Below, piece by piece: positions 28,764-38,470 of a DNA stretch of 64,000 bases. The notes under the pieces were generated by a model, which made no database searches, was not told where the DNA came from, and worked only from the letters and a program-made list of their open reading frames with translations. How positions within the stretch are numbered: position 1 is the first letter of the stretch; each line of letters starts with the position of its first letter. The stretch is from the NCBI RefSeq assembly GCF_900095205.1, contig NZ_LT606951.1:1302001-1366000 (forward strand). Reading direction: 5' to 3'. The translations under genes were made by a program, and so were the position numbers. The DNA is from Polynucleobacter necessarius (lineage in GTDB: Bacteria > Pseudomonadota > Gammaproteobacteria > Burkholderiales > Burkholderiaceae).

Positions 28764-30045
28764 ATGTTATTTACAGATCTTGGTTTATCAGAACCCATTC
28801 TTCGTGCTATTGCTGAAGAAGGCTATACCAGCCCTACTCCTATTCAAGCAAAATCGATTCCTGCAGTTCTCAAAGGTGGAGATCTATTGGCCGCCGCACA
28901 AACTGGTACGGGAAAACTGCTGGCTTCACCTTACCCATTTTGCAACGCCTTAGCTCCTCTAAAACCAGTTCGGGAAAACGTCTTTTACGCGTTTTAATTC
29001 TGACCCCAACGCGAGAGCTTGCTGCGCAAGTCCAAGAGTCAGTTGTGACCTATGGAAAGTATACAGGCCTGAAATCAACCATCATCTTTGGAGGAGTTGG
29101 GGCTAATCCGCAAATTAAAGCTATTGCCGGTGGACTTGATATTTTGGTTGCCACACCCCTGGGCGACTGCTTGATCTCATGTCTCAAAAATGCGTATCAC
29201 TCAACGATATCGAAATTTTAGTGCTCGATGAAGCAGATCGCATGCTCGATATGGGCCTCTTACGTGACATTAAGAAAATCTTAGCGGCACTTCCCAAAAA
29301 ACGTCAGAACCTATTATTTTCTGCAACCTTTTCAACTGAAATTAAAGCTCTAGCCGATGGCTTACTGAATGCACCCGAGCTAATAGAGGTTGCACGCAGT
29401 AATAGTACGAATGAAGCAATTGCACAGCTTATCCACCCAGTCGATAGAACAAAGAAGCACCCTCTGTTAGCTCACCTGATTAAAAGTAACGACTGGAAGC
29501 AAGTACTGGTTTTTACCCGTACCAAACATGGCGCTAATAAGTTGGTAACGCAATTAGAAAAGGATGGCATCACCAGCATGGCCATTCATGGCAATAAAAG
29601 TCAGACGGCGCGCACTAAAGCCTTGGCTGATTTCAAAGCCGGTAAGTTAACAGCATTAGTTGCCACAAATATTGCTACTCGAGGGATTGATATTGATCAA
29701 CTTCCTCATGTCGTGAACTACGACCTCCCTAATGTTTCGGAAGACTATGTCCATCGCATTGGACGTACCGGTCGTGCGGGATCTAATGGGGTAGCAGTGT
29801 CTTTGGTATGTGTTGATGAACATCAGATGCTCAGAGATATTGAGAAGTTAATCAAGCAAAAACTTCCTCAAGAAGTAATAGCCGGATTTGAACCAGGCCC
29901 CAATGCAGTAGCTCAACCGATTCAATTGCGCAGTCAACAGCATCAGCAATCTAGGAAGCCAAGGCCTACTGGATCGAGTGGCGCACCGGCCAAAAAGACT
30001 CCAGCAAAACGGAGCAGTCCGCCCAAAAGAAGCTTTAACCGTTAA
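28764..30045 (+). pseudogene. rhlE: DEAD-box RNA helicase RhlE-type, two frameshifts
   Basis: ATP-dependent RNA helicase, with Q motif (YTSPTPIQAKSIP), motif I AQTGTGK, PTRELAAQ, DEAD as [15 protein letters not shown] as LFSATF and [10 protein letters not shown], then a basic Pro/Lys-rich tail. The A tract after GGG in motif I (28913-28916) has four A where five would keep frame, so translation leaves the frame exactly at the Walker A lysine. A second shift lies near 29150-29165 in ACACCCCTGG (motif Ib). The C-terminal 290 residues are open. Without frame restoration no ATPase is made. Confidence 0.88.
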
Positions 30046-30114
30046 ACGATTAGTTAAAATACCCTTCTAAATTTAAGCAGTAACCATATTTAATTCATTT
30101 AAAGATATAGGATC

Positions 30115-31226
30115 ATGACCACATCCCGTCGTTCAGCCATTAAAACGATTATTGGTGCATTCACCATCCCCTCACTCAGCCCAATCGCATCCGTCTTTGC
30201 CCAGTCCTCGCCTGAGTGGACTACTTACGAGATCGTGACCGAAGTCAACCTAGAGATTCCCCGAATGGCAGTGCAGAAACTTGGATTCCGTTGCCTTTAG
30301 TTTTGGATACCGACTACTTCAAAACCTTAGCCATTCGTCCTAAGGCAAGCGACCCCAAGGCTATCAATCAAATTTATGAAACTCCAAATAAACAAGCTCG
30401 CATGCTTTGGACTAAATGAGATAAATCAGCACAAAACCATTCAGTGAAAGTTTCGATATTAGTAAGTACTCGCAATCGCAATCTTGAAATCTCTACTCCC
30501 AACCCTAGCTTAAAACTCTCGAAAGAAGAGCAGCGCTTTTGGACGCGCGGGACAAAATACCTTCCGACCGATGGCATCGTGAAAGTAAAAGCCCAAGAAT
30601 GCATTGCAGGTTTGCCAGCAAATACTTCTGATGTTGATAAAGCGAAAGCTATTTATAACTGGGTTGTCGATAACACCCATCGAAACCCTAAGACACGTGG
30701 TTACGGCCAAGGTAATGTCAAGCTCATGCTAGAGACGAATAACTTGGGCGGTAAATGCGCTGATATCAATGCAATATTCGTGGCTCTTTCACGCTCTGTT
30801 GGACTACCTGCGCGTGATGTGTATGGCATCCGTATTGCTGACTCTACTCGTGGCTATAAAAGCTTAGGCAAGACTGGAGACATCACAAAGGCCCAACACT
30901 GCCGTGCTGAGTTTTATGCCTCTGGCTATGGCTGGGTACCAGTCGATCCAGCAGATGTTCGCAAGGTGATCCTAGAGGAAACTGGCGGCCTAGCAGTAAC
31001 AGATCCCAAAGTAATCGCTATTCGTGATTATCTGTTTGGCAATTGGGAGATGAATTGGATGGCATACAACTACGATCATGACCTTACTTTGCCAGGTTCA
31101 ATGCTGGGCAAAAAGGGTGAAATCCCATTCTTAATGTATCCGCAGGCAGAAAATACTGAAGGTCGTTTTAACTCACTTGATCCGGATAACTTCAAGTACA
31201 AAATAACCAGTAGACGTATTGGCTAA
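30115..31226 (+). pseudogene. transglutaminase-like exported protein, frameshift plus nonsense
   Basis: Tat-exported (TSRRSAIKTIIG) protein with a transglutaminase/cysteine-protease core. The catalytic Cys is in GGKCADINAIF, the His in AQHCRAEFYASGYGWVPVDPADV and the Asp in the same segment. A frameshift lies near 30260-30290. In the next frame a TGA at 30417-30419 interrupts WTK-DKSAQNHSVK, where a Trp codon TGG would fit. From 30420 on the frame is open to 31226. The catalytic domain is still encoded uninterrupted but without export signal or good start. Confidence 0.82.
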
Positions 31227-31245
31227 CTCTTCATTAATAAGCTTG

Positions 31246-31794
31246 ATGAAGATGTCTATGTGTAGGCCAGCCCGAGAACTCGCTCTTGCGCTGGCTTTTT
31301 CTTTACTCATAATCACCAGTTATTCAGCAAAGGCTGAGTGGCGAGTACCAATTTTAGGACTCTCTGCAGTCGCTCCGACACTGCAACTCAATAATCTTGC
31401 GGGTAAATCCGTTGACATTACCAATCTCAAAGGCAAAGTTATCGTAGTCAATTTTTGGGCGAGCTGGTGTGAACCATGTCGAGAAGAATTTGAAGAGCTG
31501 AGCCAGCTTCAAGAAAATTATGGCCCCAAAGGATTAGTCGTTTTAGCAGTCAATCTTGCCGAAATGAAATCGCGTGTCATGCAGTTTCTGAAAGGAAATG
31601 GGTTCTCTGAAAACAGTGTTGAAATATTGCTCGATCGCAACAGTGCAGTTTATAAATCCTGGAGAGCCCGCGACCTTCCAACAACCTTTCTTGTTAGTAA
31701 AAGCGGCAAAATTGAAGGTGTTTGGATTGGCGCAATAGAAAATATAGATAGCAATGCAGTTAAAGGAAAAATAGAAAGTCTTTTGCGCCAATAA
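31246..31794 (+). CDS. TlpA/ResA-like thioredoxin-fold protein
   Basis: Membrane-anchored or periplasmic thiol-disulfide oxidoreductase of about 182 residues. It has an N-terminal hydrophobic anchor (ALALAFSLLIITSYS) and a thioredoxin domain with the redox site ASWCEPCREE and cis-Pro DLPTTFLV. Family members serve cytochrome c maturation or general reduction. The start is uncertain (TTG 31219, ATG 31246 or ATG 31252); ATG 31246 keeps the signal sequence compact. It slightly overlaps or abuts the transglutaminase remnant. Intact. Confidence 0.8.
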   Translation: MKMSMCRPARELALALAFSLLIITSYSAKAEWRVPILGLSAVAPTLQLNNLAGKSVDITNLKGKVIVVNFWASWCEPCREEFEELSQLQENYGPKGLVVLAVNLAEMKSRVMQFLKGNGFSENSVEILLDRNSAVYKSWRARDLPTTFLVSKSGKIEGVWIGAIENIDSNAVKGKIESLLRQ

Positions 31795-31828
31795 GCTCAT
31801 ATCTTCCCGCTTCTGATACTCTCAACAT

Positions 31829-32893
31829 ATGAACACACCAAATCCCACTTCTGAACCCCGCCTGACATCTCTTTCACATGGTGGCGGTTGTGGTTGCAAA
31901 ATTGCACCGGGCGTACTCTCTGAAATTCTGAAAGACGTTCCGCAGTTACCCTTTCCAAAAGAATTACTCATTAGTATTGAAACCTCAGATGATGCGGCTG
32001 TTTATCAGATTAATGAGACGCAGGCCATCGTTGCTACCACTGATTTTTTTATGCCTATCGTAGATGATCCATTTGACTTTGGAAAGATTGCAGCCACCAA
32101 TGCGATTAGTGACATCTATGCGATGGGTGGCACCCCATTATTTGCTCTAGCTTTAGTAGGGATGCCAATTAAAGTGCTGTCGAATAAAACCATCGCCCGA
32201 ATTTTGGAAGGTGGAGCAGAAACCTGTCGTAGTGCAGGCATACCGATTGCTGGTGGTCATACGATTGACTCGGTAGAACCTATATATGGCCTAGTAGCGA
32301 TTGGTATCGTAGATCCCAAGCGCGTGAAAAGTAATGCGAGTGCCCAGCCTGGTGATGTGCTAATTCTAGGGAAGCCATTAGGTGTGGGTGTGTTATCGGC
32401 CGCACTCAAAAAAGATCTTTTAGGTCCGGATGGTTATCGCGAAATGATTTCAAACACCACCAAATTGAATTCTGCAGGCCCTGATTTGGCTAAGCTTCCT
32501 AATGTACACGCTCTCACTGATGTGACTGGATTTGGCTTAGCCGGCCACGCTCTCGAACTAGCACGGGGATCTCACTGCACGGCCCATATCGACTGGAGTC
32601 AGGTACCTCTGCTCTCAAATGTCCAAACCTTAGCTGATGATGGAATCGTTACTGGCGCTTCCAATCGTAACTGGCTCAGCTACGGCAATGAAGTTGGTCT
32701 ACCAGAGAATTTCACGCCTGCTCAACGCGCACTACTAACCGACCCTCAAACTAGTGGTGGCTTACTGGTATCTTGTAGTTCTGATAGCGTAAAAGAGGTG
32801 CTAGATATTTTTAATCAGCATCGCTTCTTGGGTGCTCGGGTCATTGGTCAAATGACCAAGCGCCAAGACAAACCTCTCGTGATTTCAAACTGA
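31829..32893 (+). CDS. selD: selenide, water dikinase
   Basis: Makes selenophosphate from selenide and ATP, the selenium donor for selenocysteine or 2-selenouridine in tRNA. 354 residues; the active-site glycine-rich loop is HGGGCGCK (C21, C23, K24), with Cys rather than selenocysteine. ATP-binding DDAAVY and DFFMPIVDDP are present. In genomes of this group the usual consumer is tRNA 2-selenouridine synthase (selU), which is not in this window. Its end overlaps the convergent cupin gene by a few bases. Intact. Confidence 0.95.
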   Translation: MNTPNPTSEPRLTSLSHGGGCGCKIAPGVLSEILKDVPQLPFPKELLISIETSDDAAVYQINETQAIVATTDFFMPIVDDPFDFGKIAATNAISDIYAMGGTPLFALALVGMPIKVLSNKTIARILEGGAETCRSAGIPIAGGHTIDSVEPIYGLVAIGIVDPKRVKSNASAQPGDVLILGKPLGVGVLSAALKKDLLGPDGYREMISNTTKLNSAGPDLAKLPNVHALTDVTGFGLAGHALELARGSHCTAHIDWSQVPLLSNVQTLADDGIVTGASNRNWLSYGNEVGLPENFTPAQRALLTDPQTSGGLLVSCSSDSVKEVLDIFNQHRFLGARVIGQMTKRQDKPLVISN

Positions 32894-33157
32894 TCTTCTA
32901 GAAGCCAGATAAGTTACCCCATCAAGCCCATAAGATTCTTCATGGGCCCGCTCAAAATCCAGAGAAAACATTTCTCCAACGTGATAGTTGGCACTCTGCC
33001 CATTTAGGGGTATCTGGATGCTGCCTTTGATTATTAGAGCTCTCACCTCAAATGGGTGGGTATGTAAACCCAAGCTTCCATTTGGAATCTGATGCACCTC
33101 TACCGGATCAGGAAATCCTTCCCGCACAAGTAGTTGCAGAAATTGCTCTTTGTTCAT
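32885..33157 (-). CDS. small cupin-domain protein
   Basis: Single-domain cupin of 90 residues. Cupin motif 1 is partly visible (GSLGLHTHPFEVRALIIKG) and motif 2 as GEMFSLDFERAHEESYG, so a metal-binding His set is plausible. Function unknown; neighbours do not help. Its stop overlaps the end of selD on the other strand. Intact. Confidence 0.7.
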   Translation of the reverse strand: MNKEQFLQLLVREGFPDPVEVHQIPNGSLGLHTHPFEVRALIIKGSIQIPLNGQSANYHVGEMFSLDFERAHEESYGLDGVTYLASRRSV

Positions 33158-33221
33158 GCCTAAACTATAGCCTAGCTATACACTTCTACCATTAAGCCAG
33201 AATAAGGATGCGACAGATCAT

Positions 33222-33430
33222 ATGACGATTAAAGTGATAGGCCTCATTGAATTACAAGACCAAAATGCCTTTGAAGAATATCGCAGTTAGGTTGGGCAAT
33301 CGGTAGAGCAATGCCAGGGGGCGATTCATTATCGCGGCGCCATTACCGAAATTTTCTGGAATGAATTGGGTATTACCCCTTTTAGTGCCTATGTGGAGCT
33401 TGAGTTTCCAAGCGCTCAGAGGTTCAGATA
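33222..33430 (+). pseudogene. DUF1330 family remnant with nonsense codon
   Basis: A NIPSNAP-like DUF1330 N-terminal two thirds: TIKVIGLIELQDQNAFEEYRS, then TAG at 33288-33290 (a CAG Gln codon expected), then VGQSVEQCQGAIHYRGAITEIF and AYVELEFPSAQ. The C-terminus is missing: the sequence runs straight into the tail of an unrelated Bug receptor. The function of the family is unknown. Confidence 0.75.
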
Positions 33431-33580
33431 GCCCTTACTTCCCCTGAGATTAAAGAGCGCTGGGCCTCTATGGGCGCAACCGTTCCCAAAATGACTCGCC
33501 CTGAACTAGCCGCATACATCAACCAAGAAATAACGCGCTGGGGCGAAGTTGTGAAAAAATCTGGCGCCAAGTTAGACTAG
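33420..33580 (+). pseudogene. C-terminal tail of a Bug/TctC receptor, deletion scar
   Basis: About 50 codons read VQIALTSPEIKERWASMG, PKMTRPELAAYINQEI and end WGEVVKKSGAKLD, the characteristic last segment of Bug-family receptors (compare the receptor ending at 13767). There is no N-terminal part. The join with the DUF1330 remnant at about 33410-33425 marks a deletion of the remaining receptor and the DUF1330 end. Confidence 0.8.
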
Positions 33581-33608
33581 AAGAAAAAATAAACTTATAA
33601 GAGACAGT

Positions 33609-35205
33609 ATGACCATTCAGACTAAAAACTATTCCTTTGTGCGCAACAAACTCCTGAATAAAGAGGAGATTGCCTTTTTAGATGTGCGTGAAGAGGATCC
33701 TCACGCCCAAGAACACCCTCTATTCGCAGCAAATCTGCCGCCTTCTAGAATCGAGATTGATGCGTATGCAAAGTTACCAAAGAAGGATGTTCCTATTGTC
33801 ACGCTGGATGATGGCGAAGGATTTGCGCAATTGGCTGCACAACGCTTAGTGAAGCTTGGTTATACCGATGTATCGGTATACGAGTGCGGCGTTCAAGGCT
33901 GGAAAGCAGCAGAAGGCGAATTATTTAAAGACGTCAATGTTCCCAGCAAATCTTTTGGCGAGTTTGTTGAGGCTAAACGCCATACCCCATCTTTATCAGC
34001 GCAAGAAGTAAAACAACTAATCGACAACAAAGAAGATGTTGTTGTCGTAGATGTGCGCCGCTTTGATGAATACAACACCATGAGTATTCCTACGGGTATT
34101 AGCGTACCAGGTGCAGAGCTGGTGCTGCGCCTCCCTGAGTTAGCTCCTAACCCAAAGACGAAGGTCATCGTCAACCGCGCTGGCAGAACTCGCAGCATTA
34201 TCGGCACACAATCATTAATTAATGCAGACATTCCCAATGAAGTGAATGCCCTACGCAATGGCACTATAGGCTGGACTTTGGCAGGACAAGAGCTTGATAA
34301 AGATCAAAGCAGAAAATTTCATGAAGTGAGTGAGGATACAAAGAATGATGCGGCAATCCGCGCTCGAAGTGTTGCTGACAGAGCCGGAGTGAAACGCGCA
34401 AGCCTGAATGACGTTGAGGGGGATGGAAAGCTTAAACTGATCGCACTACTTACCTTTTCGACACTCGGAACCCCTGAAGAGTTTGAAGCGGGGCACCTCC
34501 CTGGATTTAGATCAGTGCCTGGCGGACAGCTGGTGCAAGAAACGGAGATGGTTGCCCCAGTACGTGGTGCTCGAGTAGTGTTAGCAGATCCGAGTGGTGG
34601 CGGTGTAAGAGCAAATATGCCAGCATCATGGTTAGCGCAAATGGCATGGGATGTTTATGTATTAGATGGGGTCGAGAGTGCTGATCTCACTGAAAAAGGA
34701 ATGTGGCAAGCGGCCTATGCCAGCCTTACCAAATATAGACAGCGTAGATACGATTACTGTTTCTAATTGGCTTAAAGCCGATAGCACTACGATTGCCATT
34801 GACTTCAGTACACACGCCAACTATGTCAAGGGACATATCCCTGGCAGCTGGTATGCTCTGCGCTCAGAGCTTACTGAAGCGATGAAAAAAATTCCTCAGG
34901 TTGACAGCTATATTGTTACTAGCTCCCCACCAGAGTTAAGTCTCTTTGCAGCAAAAGAATTGCAAGCCATCACTAAAGCAGAAGTACTTGTTTTAGAAGG
35001 CGGAAATGCTGTATGGGTTAAGGCCGGACTCGAACTTGAGAAAGGTCCAGTCATCTAGCCTCCCCTCCCCTAGATCGCTACAAGCGTCCATATGAAGGCA
35101 CCAGCGTAGACCCCGCAGCAATATGTGCAGGCTTATCTCGATTGGGAGTTTGGCTTAGTTGAGCAACTAGGCAAGGATGGAACCCATCATTTCTGGGTCC
35201 TATAA
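33609..35205 (+). pseudogene. multidomain rhodanese-like sulfurtransferase, two frameshifts
   Basis: Protein of about 530 residues built from several rhodanese domains. Domain 1 contains IAFLDVREEDPHAQEHP, domain 2 VVVVDVRRFDEYNTMSIP with the active-loop VNRAGRTRS where Cys is replaced by Arg, domain 3 GHLPGFRSVPGGQLVQET, and domain 4 TIAIDFSTHANYVKGHIPG. Frame changes at about 34700-34750 and again at about 35100-35130 (one extra base near CAATATGTGC); the tail ends GKDGTHHFWVL. Canonical catalytic Cys residues are not apparent, so even the intact form may be atypical. Confidence 0.78.
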
Positions 35206-35224
35206 ATCATTACACCATCCTTGC
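35171..35224. repeat. inverted repeat after the rhodanese gene
   Basis: GCAAGGATGG (35171-35180) and CCATCCTTGC (35215-35224) are perfect 10-base inverted arms flanking the end of the rhodanese frame. The outer bases CAACTAGGC and GCCTAGGTG partly extend the pairing. It lies between convergent genes and could act as a weak terminator; there is no T run. Confidence 0.45.
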
Positions 35225-35243
35225 AGTTGCCTAGGTGATTGAA

Positions 35244-36298
35244 TTAAGCAATTTTGTTGCGAATAATGCCAACACCAGTAATTTCAGTTTCCATCATGTC
35301 ACCAGGCTTCAAGAACTCTGGGGGCTTTCTGCTGTAACCCACGCCTGAAGGAATGCCCGGTGGGCAATGATGTCGCCGGACAACAGCGTGAGACTACGTG
35401 AGAGTTCGGCAATCACTACTGGAATCTTGAAAAACATCTGCTTATAACTAGCATTTTGTTTTTCAACGCCATTGGCGCGACAGATGATGCGCGTGTCATC
35501 TAGATTAACGCCACCCGCTGTCACAATCCATGGCCCCATTGGCCATGTCCGTCCAAACTCTTCCCTTTAAACCATTGGCCAGAATGCCGTTTTTGCTGAA
35601 CATCACGAGCTGTAGTGTCATTATAGGCAGCATAGCCAAAGACGTAATCCATGGCGTTTTCTTCTGAAATATTTTTACCCTCTTGCCAATCACTACAGCT
35701 AGCTCAGCTTCCCAATCAATCATGGTCGAGTAAGAGTCATCATAAGGAATAGAATCAAAAGGTCCATTCATCGTTTGAGTTCCCTTGGTAAAGAGAACTG
35801 GCACTTTTGGATACTCCTTCACACCTTGATCAGCGCGTCTATCTTTACCCTCATCAAAATGATCTAGATAGTTCCTTCCAGCCCACACAATAAATATTGC
35901 TCTGTGGTTTTAGTACGGGGGATAACAACACCACTTGATTCACATTTAAAGAATTATTACTACGGTTTTTAAATAATGCAACCAACTCCTGCAAACCCTT
36001 ATTGCCAGAAGCTGCCAAGGAAATCATTGAGCTAGGATCAAACGAGAGCTGCACTTTTTGACGCGCTGCTTCAGCAGGAATAGCGACTACCATGCCATCG
36101 TTGGTTACCAAACCCAATCTAGAAGTAGCGCCCATTTTTGGCAAGTAATTAGCAACCCTAAAGCCCGCTTTGCCAGTCATCAGCTCTACGACCAATCTTT
36201 GGCTGACTATCAGGGGCAGCAATCGCATTAGAAATCAACATGCTACTCATAGCAGCGGATGCGCCCAATTTAAGCGCATCTCTTCGATTTGTATCCAC
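35244..36298 (-). pseudogene. fumarylacetoacetate hydrolase family protein with Tat-like leader, many frameshifts
   Basis: FAH-fold hydrolase/decarboxylase of about 350 residues. It begins at GTG 36298 after AAGGAG with a Tat-like leader (TNRRDALKLGASAAMSSML). It continues as FRVANYLPKMGATSRLGLV in another frame, NIYCVG followed by YLDHFDEGKD after another shift, the metal site IDWEAELAVVIGK, YAAYND-like and PMGPWIV segments, and finally GTPSGVGYSRKPPEF in yet another frame, ending NKIA. At least five frame changes are needed, so it is an old pseudogene. Confidence 0.82.
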
Positions 36299-36432
36299 AG
36301 CATCTCCTTAAATATTTTTGTTTTAACTGCCTACAGCATTCAGATGGCGTACTTCACCAGGAATCTGTCGTAAATATTAATGCCAAACTTCGATCTTGGG
36401 CAGAATATTGGAAAATTCATTATTCTTGGCAT

Positions 36433-36754
36433 ATGCGCTTTCCTAGAAAACTCTCCTACATTCGCCTCTCCTGGCCTACGCTACCATCCTACTTGGGATC
36501 TGTGTCTGTGAACGGGAAACCTATACCAGTTGGAGCTGTAATTCTCCCTCAGAATCCAAGATTGCCCTGGTGCTTCGCAAAGCAAAAATGGAGTTCAAGG
36601 AAAGCAAACTCTGGATTACTGCGGTAGTTTGGGAAATCTCAGCTACTTTGGTCAACAATGTCCTTCTGAAACTAGACAATCGAGCACCATTTTTACACCT
36701 TCTTCTGGATTGCTTATAAGCAATGGGCAAGAATTTCAGTGCAGCACTTTATAA
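36433..36754 (+). pseudogene. small exported protein of unknown family, frameshifted
   Basis: I infer a short secreted protein from a plausible signal peptide in two frames: ATG 36433 RFPRKLSYIR, then LLAYATILLGICVCERE. A Ser/Cys-rich mature part follows (SWSCNSPSESKIALVLRK, then after a second shift DYCGSLGNLSYFGQQCPSE) ending QEFQCSTL at 36752-36754. Several Cys are spaced as in a disulfide-bonded periplasmic protein. I do not recognise the family. Confidence 0.45.
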
Positions 36755-36791
36755 GCGTTTTATCAATCATTCATTCAGAACCAACTTCATT

Positions 36792-37012
36792 GTGAATAAA
36801 TTAAATCCAAAGAAATTACTCCTTACTAAATGGACAGCAGTAAAGCCGATTGCCAAGCAAAAGCATTTTTGGTCAGCAAGGTAATTCTTCCAGAACCGCC
36901 AAACGAAAAAATTGAGTTTGTTGAAATTGAAGCGGTCTACTCCAAGCAGACAACACTCATTCCATGGCGTGACCTCACCAATAGCGAGTTATGGTTGCAA
37001 GGCTGGAAATAA
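36792..37012 (+). pseudogene. TIGR02450 family Trp-rich small protein, one-base frameshift
   Basis: The family pattern is clear: NKLNPKKLLLTKWTAVKP, KHFLVSKVILPEPP, EAVYSKQTTLIPWRDL and WLQGWK at the end (about 73 residues). The start is probably GTG 36792. The run of five T at 36866-36870 would need six to keep KHFLVSK in frame. Function unknown. A terminator follows. Confidence 0.75.
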
Positions 37013-37040
37013 AAAACCGCCCCTGTTCTGAGGTGGTTTT
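37013..37040 (+). terminator. Rho-independent terminator after the TIGR02450 gene
   Basis: AAAACCGCCCC pairs with GAGGTGGTTTT (one mismatch, one G-U pair) around TGTTCT, starting at the stop codon and followed by AATC. Confidence 0.75.
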
Positions 37041-37075
37041 AATCTTCAGCCACTTAAGAAGCTCGGTTGATCTAA

Positions 37076-37584
37076 CTACTTTTTGGAGCTAGAAGATTTT
37101 TTTACTAGGTCGTCGATATTCTTTTCGGCAGCATCAGCCACTTGATTCACAATCTTACGCCCTTCTTTAAACATTTTCTGACCCATTGTAGACATTTCAT
37201 TTACTACTTTAGAAAGCTTATCAGCGTGAGAAGGTATTTTATTCTCCGCATCCTCTAACCAGCTTACAAGTGAACTGCGAACTTTCTCAAGATGCTTTTC
37301 TGTTTCATCGGCAGCACTCTCGCCAATATCCTTTAAAACAGATTTGACTTTCTTTTGATAAACAGCCGCACGTTTGGCAGCTTCTTTAGCAGCTTCCTCT
37401 TGCAAGCCTTTTAATTTCTCTAAGCCGCTGACTTTGCACTATCTAAGGCATTTTTCATGCCCCATTCCATCTCTACAATATGGTGCTCGCTCAACTGTTT
37501 TGCTGCATCCAATAATTTATGTGAGTAATCAAATAATTCTTTGGCCTTTTCTTGTTGCCATTTTTGAAGATCTTTTTCGTCCAT
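37076..37584 (-). pseudogene. phasin-like coiled-coil protein, one frameshift
   Basis: Alpha-helical, charge-rich protein of about 170 residues starting at ATG 37584 (MDEKDLQKWQQEKAKELFDY), with long heptad-like stretches (AAKEAAKRAAVYQKKVKSVL) and a Ser/Lys tail. It resembles phasins or other granule/coiled-coil proteins only in composition. The frame is lost near 37425-37432 (SAKSAA, then stop); one base restores KLKGLQEEAAKE. A granule-associated role would fit a polyhydroxyalkanoate-forming relative but is inference. Confidence 0.6.
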
Positions 37585-37700
37585 CACCACTCTCCTGATA
37601 AATAAGGGTTAATCGAAGGTTAATAAGGCTTCCATGCTTAACTCTATACCGAAAAGGATGAACTGCCAATTCCCCTAATTTCCAGCATTAAAATGGCCAT

Positions 37701-38090
37701 ATGACAGAACGACAATCTATTTAGGACGCTATTGGCGGCATCGACAAAATCGATGAATTAGTCGATCGTTTTTACGATTTAATGGCTCTAGAACCTATTT
37801 TTAGTGATTTACGCGCTATGTACCCTCAGGATCTTTCAAGTTCGCGGGAGAAGCTGAAGTTTTTCCTAACCGGCTGGATGGGTGGTCCCGATATTTACTC
37901 ACCCAAATATGGACACCCCATGCTAAGAGCGCGTCATCTACCTTTTAAGATAGGCCTAAAAGAGCAAGATCAGTGGCTAGCCTGTATGTATCAAGCACTC
38001 GAGGATTGCGAGATTTCTGGGAATGTCGCAAAACAATTAGAAGAATCTTTTTTTAACACAGCAGATTGGGTGAGAAATCAGCCGAACTAG
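37701..38090 (+). pseudogene. group II truncated hemoglobin with an early nonsense codon
   Basis: Group II truncated hemoglobin (2/2 globin), about 129 codons from ATG 37701. Codon 8 is TAG (37722-37724) in MTERQSI-DAIGG; the rest is open with KIDELVDRFYDLMAL, FFLTGWMGGPDIYSPKYGHPMLRARHLPF (split here only by the family), DQWLACMYQAL. An internal ATG at 37782 would lose helix B. One nonsense change separates it from a functional gene. Confidence 0.83.
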
Positions 38091-38101
38091 TTAAAAGATA
38101 G

Positions 38102-38443
38102 AATTCAGTTTTACAAATTGGGCTTCTCGATATTATCTTTTCTTTGGATAGCGTGATTACTGCAGTAGGTATGGTCGATCAAATTAGCGTCATGATCGCA
38201 GCTGTTCTAGCTTCGGTTTTCATCATGCTCATTGCGGCAAAACCGATTGGAGATTTTGTCCAGCGTCACCCCTCAATTAAAGTGCTCGCTCTGTCCTTTT
38301 TAACTGTCGTGGGAGTTGTTCTGATTGCAGAAGGAATGGGGCTTCATATTCCTAAAGGCTACGTATATGTAGCGATGGCATTCTCATTGACGGTTGAGCT
38401 ACTCAATATTCGCTCGCGTGAGAAGAAAAAACGACTAAGCTAA
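38102..38443 (+). pseudogene. TerC family membrane protein, C-terminal fragment
   Basis: The last ~113 codons of a TerC-type integral membrane protein: LLDIIFSLDSVITAVGM, then IMLIAAKPIGDFVQRHPS and GMGLHIPKGYVYVAMAFSL. The N-terminal half (first three or four helices) is absent. An in-frame TAG lies just upstream, and the fragment begins about 10 bases after the truncated hemoglobin, so a deletion probably removed the 5' half. Confidence 0.82.
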
Positions 38444-38470
38444 AAGAATTACGTCTTCACTCGACAAGAT

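Noticed and set aside
30417..30419. TGA as a selenocysteine codon, given that selD is present
   Set aside because: The positions align with Trp, not Cys, in the transglutaminase and the channel-like gene, and no SECIS-like hairpin or selB was noted.
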